Assembly (NCBI RefSeq): GCF_014650915.1
Contig: NZ_BMVW01000014.1
Span: forward strand, 88,126-152,125
DNA from: Streptomyces poonensis
GTDB taxonomy: Bacteria; Actinomycetota; Actinomycetes; Streptomycetales; Streptomycetaceae
DNA: 64,000 nucleotides
Reading direction: 5' to 3'
Under the pieces are notes generated by a model. That model was not told the origin of the DNA. It did not search any database and saw only the letters and a list, made by a program, of their open reading frames with translations. Every line of letters begins with the position of its first letter. The stretch's first letter is position 1. Shown here in pieces: positions 42,546 to 50,534 of this stretch. The position numbers and the translations under genes were made by a program.

Positions 42546-43747
42546 GGCTTCCTCTTCGATCGAATCGTCGGGGCGCGGCGGCGACGCCAGGCACGCCATG
42601 CGCCGAAGACCACCGCCGCCAGCTGGACGGCGACCAGGACCAGCACCAGAGCCGCGTCCGCGAGACGGGCGGCCGATGCGGCGTCGCCTTGGACCGTGCG
42701 GACGGCGGACTCGGTGAACCGCCAGGCCACCGGAACGACGACGGTGGTGAGCAGAACGGTCATGACCACGTACCCGCCCACGTACATGGGCGTGTACCAG
42801 CGCGCGAGAGCACGGTCACGCGGGTGCCATCGGCTTTCGTCGGTCAGCAGGTCGTGCCGCCCGCGCCATCGGTTGACGCGGTTGGCGAGCATCTCCCGGG
42901 CAGTGCCGTGCGGGTCGCTGCCGCCCAGCACGACGACGGCCAGGTGGTAGAGGTCAGTGCGCAGGAACAGGTAGAACTGGGCCGCGATCCGGGGGATCGC
43001 TGTGAAGGCCAGGGCGAGGCAGATCCGGCCGGGCAGCGGCACCGTTCCGTCGGCCGCCCGGCTCAGCCACGCCACGAGTGTCAGAGCGGACATCCCCAGC
43101 ACGTCGACGAGCATCCCGGCGAGCACCGGGAGAACGCGACGCCTCCGCGGGACGACGACCAGCCCGTCCAGCACCGTTTCGAAGGTGACGAAATACAGTC
43201 GCCGGCTGATGCGGAGCCGGGTCCGCAACCCCAGTCTTCGCCCCGCGAGGACGTGTCCGCACTCGTGCAGCAACATGAAGACCGGCTGACTGACGAAGAC
43301 GACCAGTTGCACCGCCATGGCGTACCGGCTGAAGAAGAGATTGCCCGGGCGCGGCACCATCCGGGGATCGATGAGACAGACCGCGAGCGCGCCGGCGACC
43401 AGCATGGCGTAGCAGCACCAGGCCGGCCAGGAGAACATCATCCGCCCGAGCCGCCGGCCCCTCACCCGGACAGCGGGGCCCGTTGCCGCACCGCTGGGTG
43501 CGAGGAACTCCAGTGCGCGCAGTGTCTCGACGAAATCGTCGATGTCCACCGGCACGCCGTACCGGGTCGAATACCACAGCGCGGCGACGGCCGGCTCCAT
43601 GCCTGCCTCGAGCTTGCGCAGCAGGGCGGCGCCGTCCGCCGGGAAGGCTCCATAGGAATCCACGTCGGTGCGTCCGACCACGACCTCGTCGCCCTGCTCG
43701 AGATAGGTCAGCGGGTGGAAGCACAGCCTCTCTGCCCCGGCAGTCAT
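42542..43747 (-). CDS. M50-type membrane metallopeptidase with PqqD/RRE-like N-terminus
   Basis: A 401-residue membrane protein. Residues 1-85 (FHPLTYLEQGDEVVVGRTDV, ALLRKLEAGMEPAVAALWYS, DDFVETLRALEFL) look like a PqqD-type peptide-recognition domain. Then come about six membrane segments with the zinc motif LLHECGHVLAGRRLG (HExxH, about residue 161) and a probable third ligand in MLVDVLGMSA. This layout is shared with zinc metalloproteases that mature or export ribosomally made peptides. It probably binds the leader of the 35-aa peptide encoded just upstream and cleaves it at the membrane. An attenuator-like hairpin separates the two. The second of two adjacent ATGs (43747) has better ribosome-binding-site spacing. 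Confidence 0.82.
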   Translation of the reverse strand: MTAGAERLCFHPLTYLEQGDEVVVGRTDVDSYGAFPADGAALLRKLEAGMEPAVAALWYSTRYGVPVDIDDFVETLRALEFLAPSGAATGPAVRVRGRRLGRMMFSWPAWCCYAMLVAGALAVCLIDPRMVPRPGNLFFSRYAMAVQLVVFVSQPVFMLLHECGHVLAGRRLGLRTRLRISRRLYFVTFETVLDGLVVVPRRRRVLPVLAGMLVDVLGMSALTLVAWLSRAADGTVPLPGRICLALAFTAIPRIAAQFYLFLRTDLYHLAVVVLGGSDPHGTAREMLANRVNRWRGRHDLLTDESRWHPRDRALARWYTPMYVGGYVVMTVLLTTVVVPVAWRFTESAVRTVQGDAASAARLADAALVLVLVAVQLAAVVFGAWRAWRRRRAPTIRSKRKP

Positions 43748-43780
43748 CATCCCCCTTCCGTACGGGGCGGGCTCACAGAA

Positions 43781-43817
43781 TGCGGGCCGGAACGCCGGTT
43801 GCGCCTTCCGGCCCGCA
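43781..43817 (-). terminator. Attenuator-like hairpin between peptide gene and peptidase gene
   Basis: A perfect 12-base-pair stem, TGCGGGCCGGAA (43781-43792) with TTCCGGCCCGCA (43806-43817), 13-base loop, beginning 12 bases after the peptide stop codon. Partial termination here would give more precursor than enzyme transcript, a common design in peptide operons. Confidence 0.7.
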
Positions 43818-43828
43818 CCGCTTGTCGA

Positions 43829-43936
43829 TCAGGCACAGCAGCAGTTGCCGTAGCAGTAGTTGGTGCACATCTGGGTCAGCCGCACGGCCCCGGGCTTGCG
43901 GACCATGATCTTCTTGCCGCCTGCGAGCTTCTTCAC
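43829..43936 (-). CDS. Putative Cys-rich RiPP precursor peptide (35 aa)
   Basis: A 35-residue peptide: basic leader-like part MKKLAGGKKIMVRKPGAVRL followed by a core-like TQMCTNYCYGNCCCA with cysteines at 24, 28, 32, 33 and 34. GTG 43936 is chosen because AGGAGGT lies eight bases upstream (43944-43950); a GTG three codons earlier overlaps that site. The gene is first in a minus-strand operon with a hairpin, an M50 peptidase carrying a PqqD-like domain and a TPR protein. I infer a ribosomally made peptide whose cysteines are modified or cross-linked and whose leader is removed by the peptidase. No cyclase, radical-SAM or lanthionine enzyme is present, so the modification is unclear; simple disulfides are possible. 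No known family recognised. Confidence 0.72.
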   Translation of the reverse strand: MKKLAGGKKIMVRKPGAVRLTQMCTNYCYGNCCCA

Positions 43937-43990
43937 CGCAGTCACCTCCTTCCGTGCCTCGTCGGGACGGATTCCGGCGTTGGGCTCCGG

Positions 43991-44104
43991 TCAGCTGGGC
44001 TGCCGGCCGCCCAGGAGCCGGCCGCCGGTCCGGCCGGCGGGCGCCTCCTCGGTGCCGGAGGAATTGCAGTGCTCGATTCTTCGCGGGACGAGACGTGATC
44101 TCAT
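43991..44104 (-). CDS. Possible small ORF upstream of the peptide gene
   Basis: A 37-residue frame (MRSRLVPRRIEHCNSSGTEE start, Gly/Arg-rich end) on the same strand, 55 bases before the peptide gene. Its ribosome-binding site (GGCGAG) is weak and composition is not distinctive. It may be a leader ORF or chance. Confidence 0.2.
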   Translation of the reverse strand: MRSRLVPRRIEHCNSSGTEEAPAGRTGGRLLGGRQPS

Positions 44105-44206
44105 CAGCCGCTCGCCGTCAGTTCACCGTGGTCGCCGGGGCGTAGGCAGGCCGACAGGGATACGACACCGTGCGGATGGCCGCTGTCGCTCACCGGGGGC
44201 ACACTG

Positions 44207-44218
44207 CCCGATATCGGG
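44207..44218. promoter_or_regulatory. Perfect palindrome in the divergent RiPP promoter region
   Basis: CCCGATATCGGG is a perfect 12-base palindrome 30 bases before the plus-strand gene at 44249 and in the shared upstream region of the peptide operon. It is a candidate site for the response regulator encoded at 46017. Confidence 0.45.
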
Positions 44219-44248
44219 ACACGAACACACTGCGGTAGGGGAGTTGCT

Positions 44249-44818
44249 GTGGCCGTGCGATGTGAGCCTGTGGTGTCCGTTCAGCGTGCCGATGTGCACG
44301 ATGCCGTGACAGGGCATGTGGCCTGGGGGGTTCTCACCGAACGGGATGTGGTCGCGGTGCCCGGCCCGCTGGACTGGCTCCGCGACGAAGGAACGCGGAT
44401 CGAGGTTCTCCTGGCCTCGGCGCCGAGGAACGGGAACGAAGCGGGCTTCGTGGAACGGATCAAGATTGCGGACGCCGCGGTCCTGGGGCTGGACGCGTCT
44501 CCCGAAGGTGCTGCTGCTTTTCTCCGGCTGACGCACGACTCCCTGCACCGCCCGGTCGCGGACAACTTCCAGCAGCGGAGGTTCGAGGAACTCCTCGCCG
44601 CGGATCCCGACGTGTGGCGGGCCCTCGAAGGCGCCGGAGCCGTTCCGCCCGGTATCCGGGACCTGCCACGTACGAGGGTTCTCGGCCCGGTGAGGAATTG
44701 GGAACTTACTCGCCGACGCGGGTTCGTCCGCGACGACGCCGGCCGAACCGTCGACGAAGTCTCCATCAGGATCTGCGATTGGTTTCCGACGTGTGCCTGT
44801 CTGGGGCCGTGGTGGTGA
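44249..44818 (+). CDS. Protein with Cys/Trp-rich C-terminal tail, possible peptide precursor
   Basis: A 189-residue protein without signal peptide. Residues about 1-95 (VSVQRADVHDAVTGHVAWGV, RDVVAVPGPLDWLRDEGTRI, FVERIKIADAAVLGLD) have the strand pattern of a trypsin-like fold but lack a recognisable His/Asp/Ser set. The middle is helical (FQQRRFEELLAADPDVWRAL). The last 15 residues, ICDWFPTCACLGPWW, are strikingly different: three Cys, three Trp and a terminal GPWW, like a modified-peptide core. Its stop overlaps the histidine kinase start (GTGA), so the three downstream genes are coupled. It may be a long-leader precursor or a peptide-sensing partner of the kinase. GTG 44249 has AGGGGAG upstream. 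Confidence 0.6.
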   Translation: MAVRCEPVVSVQRADVHDAVTGHVAWGVLTERDVVAVPGPLDWLRDEGTRIEVLLASAPRNGNEAGFVERIKIADAAVLGLDASPEGAAAFLRLTHDSLHRPVADNFQQRRFEELLAADPDVWRALEGAGAVPPGIRDLPRTRVLGPVRNWELTRRRGFVRDDAGRTVDEVSIRICDWFPTCACLGPWW

Positions 44819-46020
44819 CGACGCACCCGCGTCGGTGGATGGTGCGCTTGGACCCGGCGTTCCTGGCGTTGCTGTGTCTGCTCGACCTGTCCGTCTCGTG
44901 GGATCAGCGCCCCGGAGGGCTCCCGGAGTGGGTCACGCCCGTCTACGCGGTGCTGGGCTACCTGCCGCTGCTGTGGAGGAGACGGTTCCCGCTGCCGGTC
45001 CTCCTGATCGTGGTGGCGCATGCGCTGCTGGCCTGGGTGGTGGCCTACGGGTACGTCCCCACGTTCAATGTGTGGCTCGGGCTGTACGCGGTCGCCTTCC
45101 ACTGCGGGCGCCGCGCCGCGGTCATCGGCCTGCTGGCAGCGAGCACACAGGCAGCACTGAACGTGGTGGACGAGGTGCGGCGCAGCGAACCGGCCGTTCG
45201 CAGTGAGGCGCTCGTCGTCTCGGCGGTGCTGGGCACGGTCATCGTCCTGACGATCTTCGGAGTGGGGCGATGGGCGGCCTGGACAGTACGGCAGCAGCGG
45301 CTTGTGGCCGAACTCGCCGCCGCGGAGGCGATCACAGCGGAGCGCGGCCGGATCACCCGGGACCTCCATGACATCGTGGCGCACGCGGTGAGTCTCATGG
45401 TGCTCCAAGCAGCGGGGGCTGCGAAGATCCTGCGCAAGGATCCCGACCGTGCCCAGGAGGCTCTGCACCACGTCGATGTGCTGGGGCAGCAGGCGATCGG
45501 AGAGCTGCGCCGGATGCTCGGCATCCTGACGGACGGCACAGAGAAGGCCGTAACGGACCCGCTGCCCGGATTACGGGACCTGGATGTGCTCGTCGAGCAC
45601 ATGCGCACCGCCGGCCTTCCGGTCGAACTCGACGTCACCGGCACTCCGACGGCCCTGGCCCCGGGAGCGGAGCTCTCCGCGTACCGCATCGTGCAGGAGG
45701 CTCTCACCAACGCCAGTCGCTACGCCGACCGGCGGCTGCCGGTGCAGGTGCACGTCCGCTGGCAGCCGGCGCAGCTGGAGGTCCGCGTACGGAACCAGTG
45801 CCCGGTCGTCCGCCGCCACTCGGCGCATCCGCTCTCCACCGGCCGTGGGCTGCTCGGCATGCAGGAACGGGCCGCTGCGGCCGGCGGCCGGCTGCAGGTC
45901 GGCCCCCAGCCGGACGGAGGGTTCCTCGTCACCGCGGTGTTTCCCCTCACCCGGCCCCCGGAACCGGCCGCGCCCGACGGACACCGCACCCCGCCGTCGG
46001 CCACCGAGCCGCCGTCATGA
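44815..46020 (+). CDS. DesK-type sensor histidine kinase
   Basis: A 401-residue membrane kinase. Residues about 12-150 hold four to five membrane segments (LDPAFLALLCLLDLSV, VLLIVVAHALLAWVVAYG). The HisKA_3 dimerisation box is ITRDLHDIVAHAVSLMVLQA with the phosphorylated His, and the HATPase_c domain contains YRIVQEALTNASRYAD and GRGLLGMQERAAAAGGRLQV. It autophosphorylates and passes phosphate to the response regulator, which it overlaps by four bases (ATGA). GTG 44815 is preferred since it overlaps the previous stop; ATG 44839 is an alternative. The position next to a peptide operon suggests it senses the peptide or envelope stress from it. Confidence 0.87.
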   Translation: MTTHPRRWMVRLDPAFLALLCLLDLSVSWDQRPGGLPEWVTPVYAVLGYLPLLWRRRFPLPVLLIVVAHALLAWVVAYGYVPTFNVWLGLYAVAFHCGRRAAVIGLLAASTQAALNVVDEVRRSEPAVRSEALVVSAVLGTVIVLTIFGVGRWAAWTVRQQRLVAELAAAEAITAERGRITRDLHDIVAHAVSLMVLQAAGAAKILRKDPDRAQEALHHVDVLGQQAIGELRRMLGILTDGTEKAVTDPLPGLRDLDVLVEHMRTAGLPVELDVTGTPTALAPGAELSAYRIVQEALTNASRYADRRLPVQVHVRWQPAQLEVRVRNQCPVVRRHSAHPLSTGRGLLGMQERAAAAGGRLQVGPQPDGGFLVTAVFPLTRPPEPAAPDGHRTPPSATEPPS

Positions 46021-46739
46021 CCAGCGAGCGTACCGACATGACGCGGGTCCTGCTCGCCGACGACGAGCCGCTGGTGCGCGCGGGCCTGGCCATGCTGCTT
46101 CAGGTCGAGGACGACCTCGTCGTCGTGGGGGAGGCGGGTGACGGCGCGCAGGCACTTGCCCAGGCCGCACGCCTGTGTCCGGATGTCATCGTGATGGACG
46201 TGCGTATGCCGGACATGGACGGTGTGGAGGCCACACGCAGGCTGGCGGGTGATGCCTTCATCGACGACCACGGCTGCACCGCGGCCGTGCTGGTGCTCAC
46301 CACTTTCCACGACGACGAGACCGTGTACGCCGCGCTGCGCGCCGGCGCCTCTGGATTCCTGTTGAAGAATGCCGCGCCCAGTGACCTCGCCTCGGCGATC
46401 CGCGCCGTGGCGCAAGGGCATGCCTGGCTCGCCCCGGCTGTGGCCCGGAAACTCCTGACCGACTTCGCGGAGCGCCCGAACCCGACCTTGCCGACCTCGA
46501 AGGAGATGCAACGGCTCACTGCCAGAGAACGGGAGGTGCTGGTTCTGGTCGCTCACGGTCTCAGTAATCGTGACATCGCGGCGCATCTCATCGTCAGCAA
46601 CGCCACGGTCCGGACGCATCTGGGGCGCATACTGGTCAAACTGGGCCTGCACGACCGTGCGCAGGCGGTTGCTGCCGCGTATCAGAGCGGCCTGGTCCGG
46701 CCCGGCGACGCACCACCGAACCCGGCACGGCCATCGTGA
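46017..46739 (+). CDS. NarL/LuxR-type response regulator
   Basis: A 240-residue response regulator. The receiver domain (TRVLLADDEPLVRAGLAMLL, VIVMDVRMPDMDGVEATRRL) carries the phosphorylatable Asp in MDVRMP and Lys in FLLKNA; the output HTH is LTAREREVLVLVAHGLSNRD with VRTHLGRILVKLGLHDRAQA. It forms a pair with the overlapping kinase gene. Likely targets are its own promoter and the divergent peptide operon, where a 12-base palindrome lies at 44207-44218. A receiver loop of about 10 extra residues (AGDAFIDDHGCTA) occurs, as in other DesR-like proteins. Confidence 0.9.
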   Translation: MTSERTDMTRVLLADDEPLVRAGLAMLLQVEDDLVVVGEAGDGAQALAQAARLCPDVIVMDVRMPDMDGVEATRRLAGDAFIDDHGCTAAVLVLTTFHDDETVYAALRAGASGFLLKNAAPSDLASAIRAVAQGHAWLAPAVARKLLTDFAERPNPTLPTSKEMQRLTAREREVLVLVAHGLSNRDIAAHLIVSNATVRTHLGRILVKLGLHDRAQAVAAAYQSGLVRPGDAPPNPARPS

Positions 46740-47047
46740 GAGCGTGCCCGTACGCGCCGCAGGGTTCCCGCAGTGCCTGCACGACTCCCCGTCCGCAGCA
46801 GGCGGCCCGCCCAGGGGAATGAGCCGGATCCGGCGTGACCCACTCCACTCCTTGCCGTAGAGCCCGGTCGGCGTACGCCGGCAGGACGACGAACAGGTGA
46901 CGGCGGCAGCAGGACGACGCCGAATGCCTTCCCGCGCCAGAATCAGGGCTCCGCGACGCAGACGCCGTGCCGGACGACATCGAAGCGGCCTGGAAGAGGC
47001 TGCCGCCCGAGTCGGCAGGTGTGCCGCAGGAAGAGGTGACGACGACG
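46740..47047. other. No recognisable gene
   Basis: About 310 bases after the response regulator. No hairpin or coding frame convinces, though the frame of the next gene is open from 46967. Confidence 0.4.
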
Positions 47048-47479
47048 ATGATCCATCCGACCGACCTTCTGACCGCTGCCAGGGCGGAGGCGCTGTTCAG
47101 CAGCGGCTTGGCGACAGGCTCACAGCTGACGTCCATGGAGACCGCCGAAGCCATCCGGGGCGCGATACGAGCACATGGCGGTACTCGCGGCTGTGCCGCC
47201 GTGCTCGCCGCTGCCTATGGGGACTGTCCCGAGACAGCCGTACCCCGCATGCGGTGGGCTCTCCGAACGATCCGCACGCTCTACCCACGTATGGCCACAG
47301 GACCCAAGCCGGACGTCCGTGACCCGGCTCACCGCACGCAGCCGATCGGGCAGCCGATCACCGGATCCGCCATGTCGCTTCTCAGCCGTGAAGAAGCCGC
47401 TCCACCTCGGCCGGTCCACGGCACAGCGAGCTTCGATGCGAGCAAGCCCGACCGCCGCCACCTTCACTCGCTGCTGTGA
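47048..47479 (+). CDS. Conserved hypothetical protein, possibly altered at its C-terminus
   Basis: A 143-residue protein from ATG 47048 (MIHPTDLLTAARAEALFSSG). Residues about 30-80 (EAIRGAIRAHGGTRGCAAVL, AAAYGDCPETAVPRMRWALR) match a small helical family that I recall as common in Streptomyces without assigned function; in those proteins the sequence ends soon after the TLYP position. Here about 55 further Pro/Arg/Ser-rich residues follow, which suggests a lost stop codon or fusion to non-coding DNA. A start at 46967 is possible. It is followed by the flavin reductase on the same strand. Confidence 0.6.
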   Translation: MIHPTDLLTAARAEALFSSGLATGSQLTSMETAEAIRGAIRAHGGTRGCAAVLAAAYGDCPETAVPRMRWALRTIRTLYPRMATGPKPDVRDPAHRTQPIGQPITGSAMSLLSREEAAPPRPVHGTASFDASKPDRRHLHSLL

Positions 47480-47590
47480 CGACGTCCTGGGACCATACAC
47501 GTGTGCGATTCAACGTCATGACCACGCCGCGCGTCGTGACCGCCACCGTCCCACCATCTCCGAAGCCCTCTCGACCTGGAGCATCTGGCC

Positions 47591-48103
47591 ATGGCCCGCT
47601 CCGACATGACCGCGGACACCCCGGTCGACCACCAGGTGTCCACGCAGCAGCTGCGTGACGCATTCGCTCGTCTTCCGGCCGGAGTGACCGTCCTGACCAC
47701 CTACGCATCCGGAGAACCGTGCGGAATGACGGCCAGCGCGGTGTGCTCGCTCTCCCTGGATCCTCCCCTGGCCCTGGTCGCTGTCGCCAACACCAGCCGG
47801 ACCCTGGCCCGAATCCGCACCCACCGCGCATTCGGCGTCAACGTACTCGGAGCCGGCCAGGCGCCACTGGCCGAGCGCTTCGCCCGGTCCGCGGACAGTC
47901 CCGGCGAACGGTTCACGGGACTCGCGTACGACCGGATCGCTGCGGTGCCCATCCTCCGTGGGGCGATCGCATGGGTGGCCTGCGAGGTACGGCACACCTA
48001 CCCCGGAGGCGATCACACCATCCTCACCGGCCTCGTCCGCTCTGCGGGACACACCTCCGGCGCGCCGCTCATCTGGCACGAACGCGGCTTCACAGCCCTA
48101 TAG
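47591..48103 (+). CDS. Flavin reductase family protein
   Basis: A 170-residue FMN-binding split-barrel protein of the HpaC/flavin-reductase family: LRDAFARLPAGVTVLTTYAS at the start, GMTASAVCSLSLDPPLALVA around the flavin-binding T-A-S motif, and FGVNVLGAGQAPLAERFARS with GGDHTILTGLVRSAGH at the end. It reduces FMN or FAD with NAD(P)H and supplies it to a two-component monooxygenase. No partner monooxygenase is adjacent; the FAD enzyme at 19283 is of the single-component type. An ATG at 47606 is a possible alternative start. Confidence 0.88.
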   Translation: MARSDMTADTPVDHQVSTQQLRDAFARLPAGVTVLTTYASGEPCGMTASAVCSLSLDPPLALVAVANTSRTLARIRTHRAFGVNVLGAGQAPLAERFARSADSPGERFTGLAYDRIAAVPILRGAIAWVACEVRHTYPGGDHTILTGLVRSAGHTSGAPLIWHERGFTAL

Positions 48104-48460
48104 GGCCTGTCGACCGAGGTGGTCCGTTCCGGGTTCGATGGCGTCGGGTTGCCGGAGCATTGACCGTCCAGCAGCCCCGGGCAGACCCATCCGGTCTCGC
48201 CGGCTGTGACGCCGTCTACGGCAGGACAGCGGGCGAAGGCGAGAACCTCAGGCGGTGGGCCGAATGCGGCGGCGACGGCCGGCAGTCCAACACCGGCCAC
48301 GGCTGTGACCGCGTCCACACGGGTCTCGGCGGGATCAAGAAGGACGTACGAGCATCGACGTACGGAGCAACGACGTACGGAGCACAGGCTTGTCCGGCCG
48401 CACCTGCTGGAAGGCCGGACAGCACCCCGGCCAACGTCACCATCACGTCGGCCGGCGCTG
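48104..48460. other. Intergenic DNA with short tandem repeats
   Basis: About 360 bases. Near 48345-48385 the word ACGTACGGAGC is repeated with spacers of four bases. The minus strand reads VDAVTAVAGVGLPAVAAAFG in one frame, possibly transposon debris, but no assignment is justified. Confidence 0.35.
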
Positions 48461-49762
48461 TCAGCGGCTCTTGGGCGAGGCGTCGGCCAGGTCGAACTGG
48501 GCGCCTTCCAGGGTGCCGGCACCGGTGTCGGCCTGGTGGTGGCGGCCGTCGGAGGTGAGGTTCAGGGACATTGCGGCGTCGAAGCGGGTGTACCAGATCT
48601 GGTCGGTGCCGAGCCGGTCGAGCGCCCGCTGCTGGACCGGGGTGGGATCCGCGGCGTAGCGCCGGGTGGTGATGAGGGTGTCAGTGTCGGTCAGGGTGAT
48701 GGTGGCCTTGTCGCCGGCCTGGGACCAGTTCCAGGTGACGGTGGAGTAGTAGTCCGCCGGGTAGGCCGGGTCGGGGTGGGGCCCGGGGGCCGACTGGCGG
48801 GCGGTGACGGAGCGGTCGCTGCAGGCGCCCACCAGGCGTCGGCCGGTTCGGGTGTCGTCGATGACGATCGTGGGGGCGGAGCCCGAACCCCATTCGGGCC
48901 GCAGATGGACGTCGCCGCAGATGACGGCGTACCGGTCGGCACTGGCCCGCCCCCAGCGCCAGTGGTCCATGAAGTAGGGGAAGGGGAGGGTGCCCCAGTT
49001 GTGGTCGTGGTAGCCGATCCCCGTGAAGGGACGGGTGGTGCCGTTCACGGTGACGGTGCCCTCGGCGCGGCCGTGCGGGACGGTGGGGAGCCAGGCCATG
49101 TAGTGGTCGGTCGCGCCGAGGAAGACGAAGCCGGTGCCGGCCCGGTAGGGCCGGGTGGTGCTGGTGAGAGTGAGGTCGACGCCCACGCCGCCGACCTGTC
49201 CCTTCATCCGGTACGTGCGCAGGTCGCCCGAGAAGCTGAAGGCGCCGACTCGCACCGCGCAGCGGTCGGTGGCGGCGTGGAACCCGCTCCAGGTGTACTC
49301 GGGCGCGACACGGTGGCCGGTGCCGTCGGGGTCGGTGACGATCAGGACGGCGGAGGGCCTGCGGCGCTGCGCGCCGGGGGCGGGCACGAAGCCGTCGTCC
49401 AGCCGGGTCTGCACGGTGAAGGAGATCACCGTGCCGTCGTCCCCGGTGAAGTCCGAGTACCACCACTCGAAGACGTCGGGGTCGGCGTTGCGGTCGGCGG
49501 TGCGCCAGCCGTCCTCCCACTGCTGGACGGTGCCGGGCCGCAGGCCCACGCGGGCGTGGTCGGCGGCGGTGCTGCCCCAGGTGTTGGATGTCAGGGCTCC
49601 TGTCACATCCCCGCCGGTGAGCTCCGCCCGGCTGCCGAACGCCCCGTCCGCCCGGGCCGCGAGGCCGGCCGGTACCGCGGCCACTGCCGCGGTCGCCACG
49701 GCGCCCTTCAGCATCCCGCGCCGTGAGAGGCCGCACCCGGGGACGCCGTCACGCTGCCTCAT
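48461..49762 (-). CDS. Tat-exported CrtC/AttH-like (lipocalin-fold) protein
   Basis: A 433-residue protein. The start MRQRDGVPGCGLSRRGMLKG carries a twin-arginine signal with SRRGMLK, followed by a hydrophobic stretch and an ARA site. The mature part resembles the AttH/CrtC (hydroxyneurosporene synthase-like, tocopherol-cyclase-like) double beta-barrel: DVFEWWYSDFTGDDGTVISF, GYHDHNWGTLPFPYFMDHWR with WGR and the central GFVFLGATDHYMAW. Members include carotenoid hydratases and Diels-Alderases of natural products; this exported version may act on a hydrophobic secondary metabolite, but the substrate is unknown. ATG 49762 is chosen for the Tat signal; the frame extends further upstream. Monocistronic. 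Confidence 0.8.
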   Translation of the reverse strand: MRQRDGVPGCGLSRRGMLKGAVATAAVAAVPAGLAARADGAFGSRAELTGGDVTGALTSNTWGSTAADHARVGLRPGTVQQWEDGWRTADRNADPDVFEWWYSDFTGDDGTVISFTVQTRLDDGFVPAPGAQRRRPSAVLIVTDPDGTGHRVAPEYTWSGFHAATDRCAVRVGAFSFSGDLRTYRMKGQVGGVGVDLTLTSTTRPYRAGTGFVFLGATDHYMAWLPTVPHGRAEGTVTVNGTTRPFTGIGYHDHNWGTLPFPYFMDHWRWGRASADRYAVICGDVHLRPEWGSGSAPTIVIDDTRTGRRLVGACSDRSVTARQSAPGPHPDPAYPADYYSTVTWNWSQAGDKATITLTDTDTLITTRRYAADPTPVQQRALDRLGTDQIWYTRFDAAMSLNLTSDGRHHQADTGAGTLEGAQFDLADASPKSR

Positions 49763-50005
49763 GCCGTTGCCCTCCCGTGCCGACCCACACGACCACGAGA
49801 CGGCCTCCGTAGCGGCGGACCGATACCGCACAACATAGCCACGCCGCCCCACGGCCGGTGGAGGGCAATCGCGTCAACCGCCCCCGATGCGGCAACAACC
49901 GGTCGGGGAGGGTCAGTGCCTCATGATCTGGCTTCCGCAGCCGGTCAAGAGGCTGACGATCGGCAGGGTCAGCGATGCACGGGTTCGCGCACCAGCGGCA
50001 GACAG

Positions 50006-50389
50006 TCACCGATCAAGGGTTCGTGGACACACCGGACACACCCAGACCAGCTCGGTGTGGATGCCCGGCTCCCGGTTGTACGGCTCGCCCCTCCAGCTCC
50101 GGGCGAGGAACACGGCGCCCACCACCCGTTCTCCCTCCGCGGCATGGAGATGGGCGAGCTGGCAGAACTCGAGTTGGTCCGGGGCGATGCGGATCCCGAC
50201 CTCCTCGGCGAGCTCGCGCGCCGCGCCTTCGTCGAAGGACTCACAAGCTTCGAGCTTGCCGCCGCCGACGGTCAGCAGGCCGGGGGAGTGCCACGAGTGC
50301 GGCTGGTGCCGGACCGTGAGCACCCGCCCGTCACTGGGACGCTGGAGCAGTACGATGACGTGGGCGATGCTTCGGTGGACGTCGCTCAA
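50006..50389 (-). CDS. NUDIX hydrolase, C-terminally shortened
   Basis: A 127-residue NUDIX protein with a complete box GGKLEACESFDEGAARELAE then EVGI, preceded by RSIAHVIVLLQRPSDGRVLT. The fold continues to GVRHTELVW-like HTELVWVC and then ends abruptly in PVCPRTLDR, about 25-30 residues earlier than in related proteins, so the last helix is missing. It may still hydrolyse a nucleoside diphosphate derivative. Start ATG 50389. A truncated gene is likely, in keeping with the adjoining IS debris. Confidence 0.7.
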   Translation of the reverse strand: MSDVHRSIAHVIVLLQRPSDGRVLTVRHQPHSWHSPGLLTVGGGKLEACESFDEGAARELAEEVGIRIAPDQLEFCQLAHLHAAEGERVVGAVFLARSWRGEPYNREPGIHTELVWVCPVCPRTLDR

Positions 50390-50534
50390 GTCCTGTTCTC
50401 CCTCATGAGCCGGTCCAGGGTCCGCCGGACCCGGGCAGTGGCCTCTGGGTGACGGTTGTCCGGGCCCCGGGCCGGGTAGTTGACCGCGTCCCGTGCAGCA
50501 CAGGTCGGCTGCCAGGCCGCGACGGTGAGCCGGC

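Noticed and set aside
41055..42950. A 631-codon plus-strand frame across the TPR gene
   Set aside because: Antisense shadow; the minus-strand TPR repeats are regular and clear.
43991..44104. A second precursor peptide upstream of the Cys-rich peptide
   Set aside because: Weak ribosome-binding site, single cysteine and Gly/Arg-rich composition; kept only as a low-confidence ORF.
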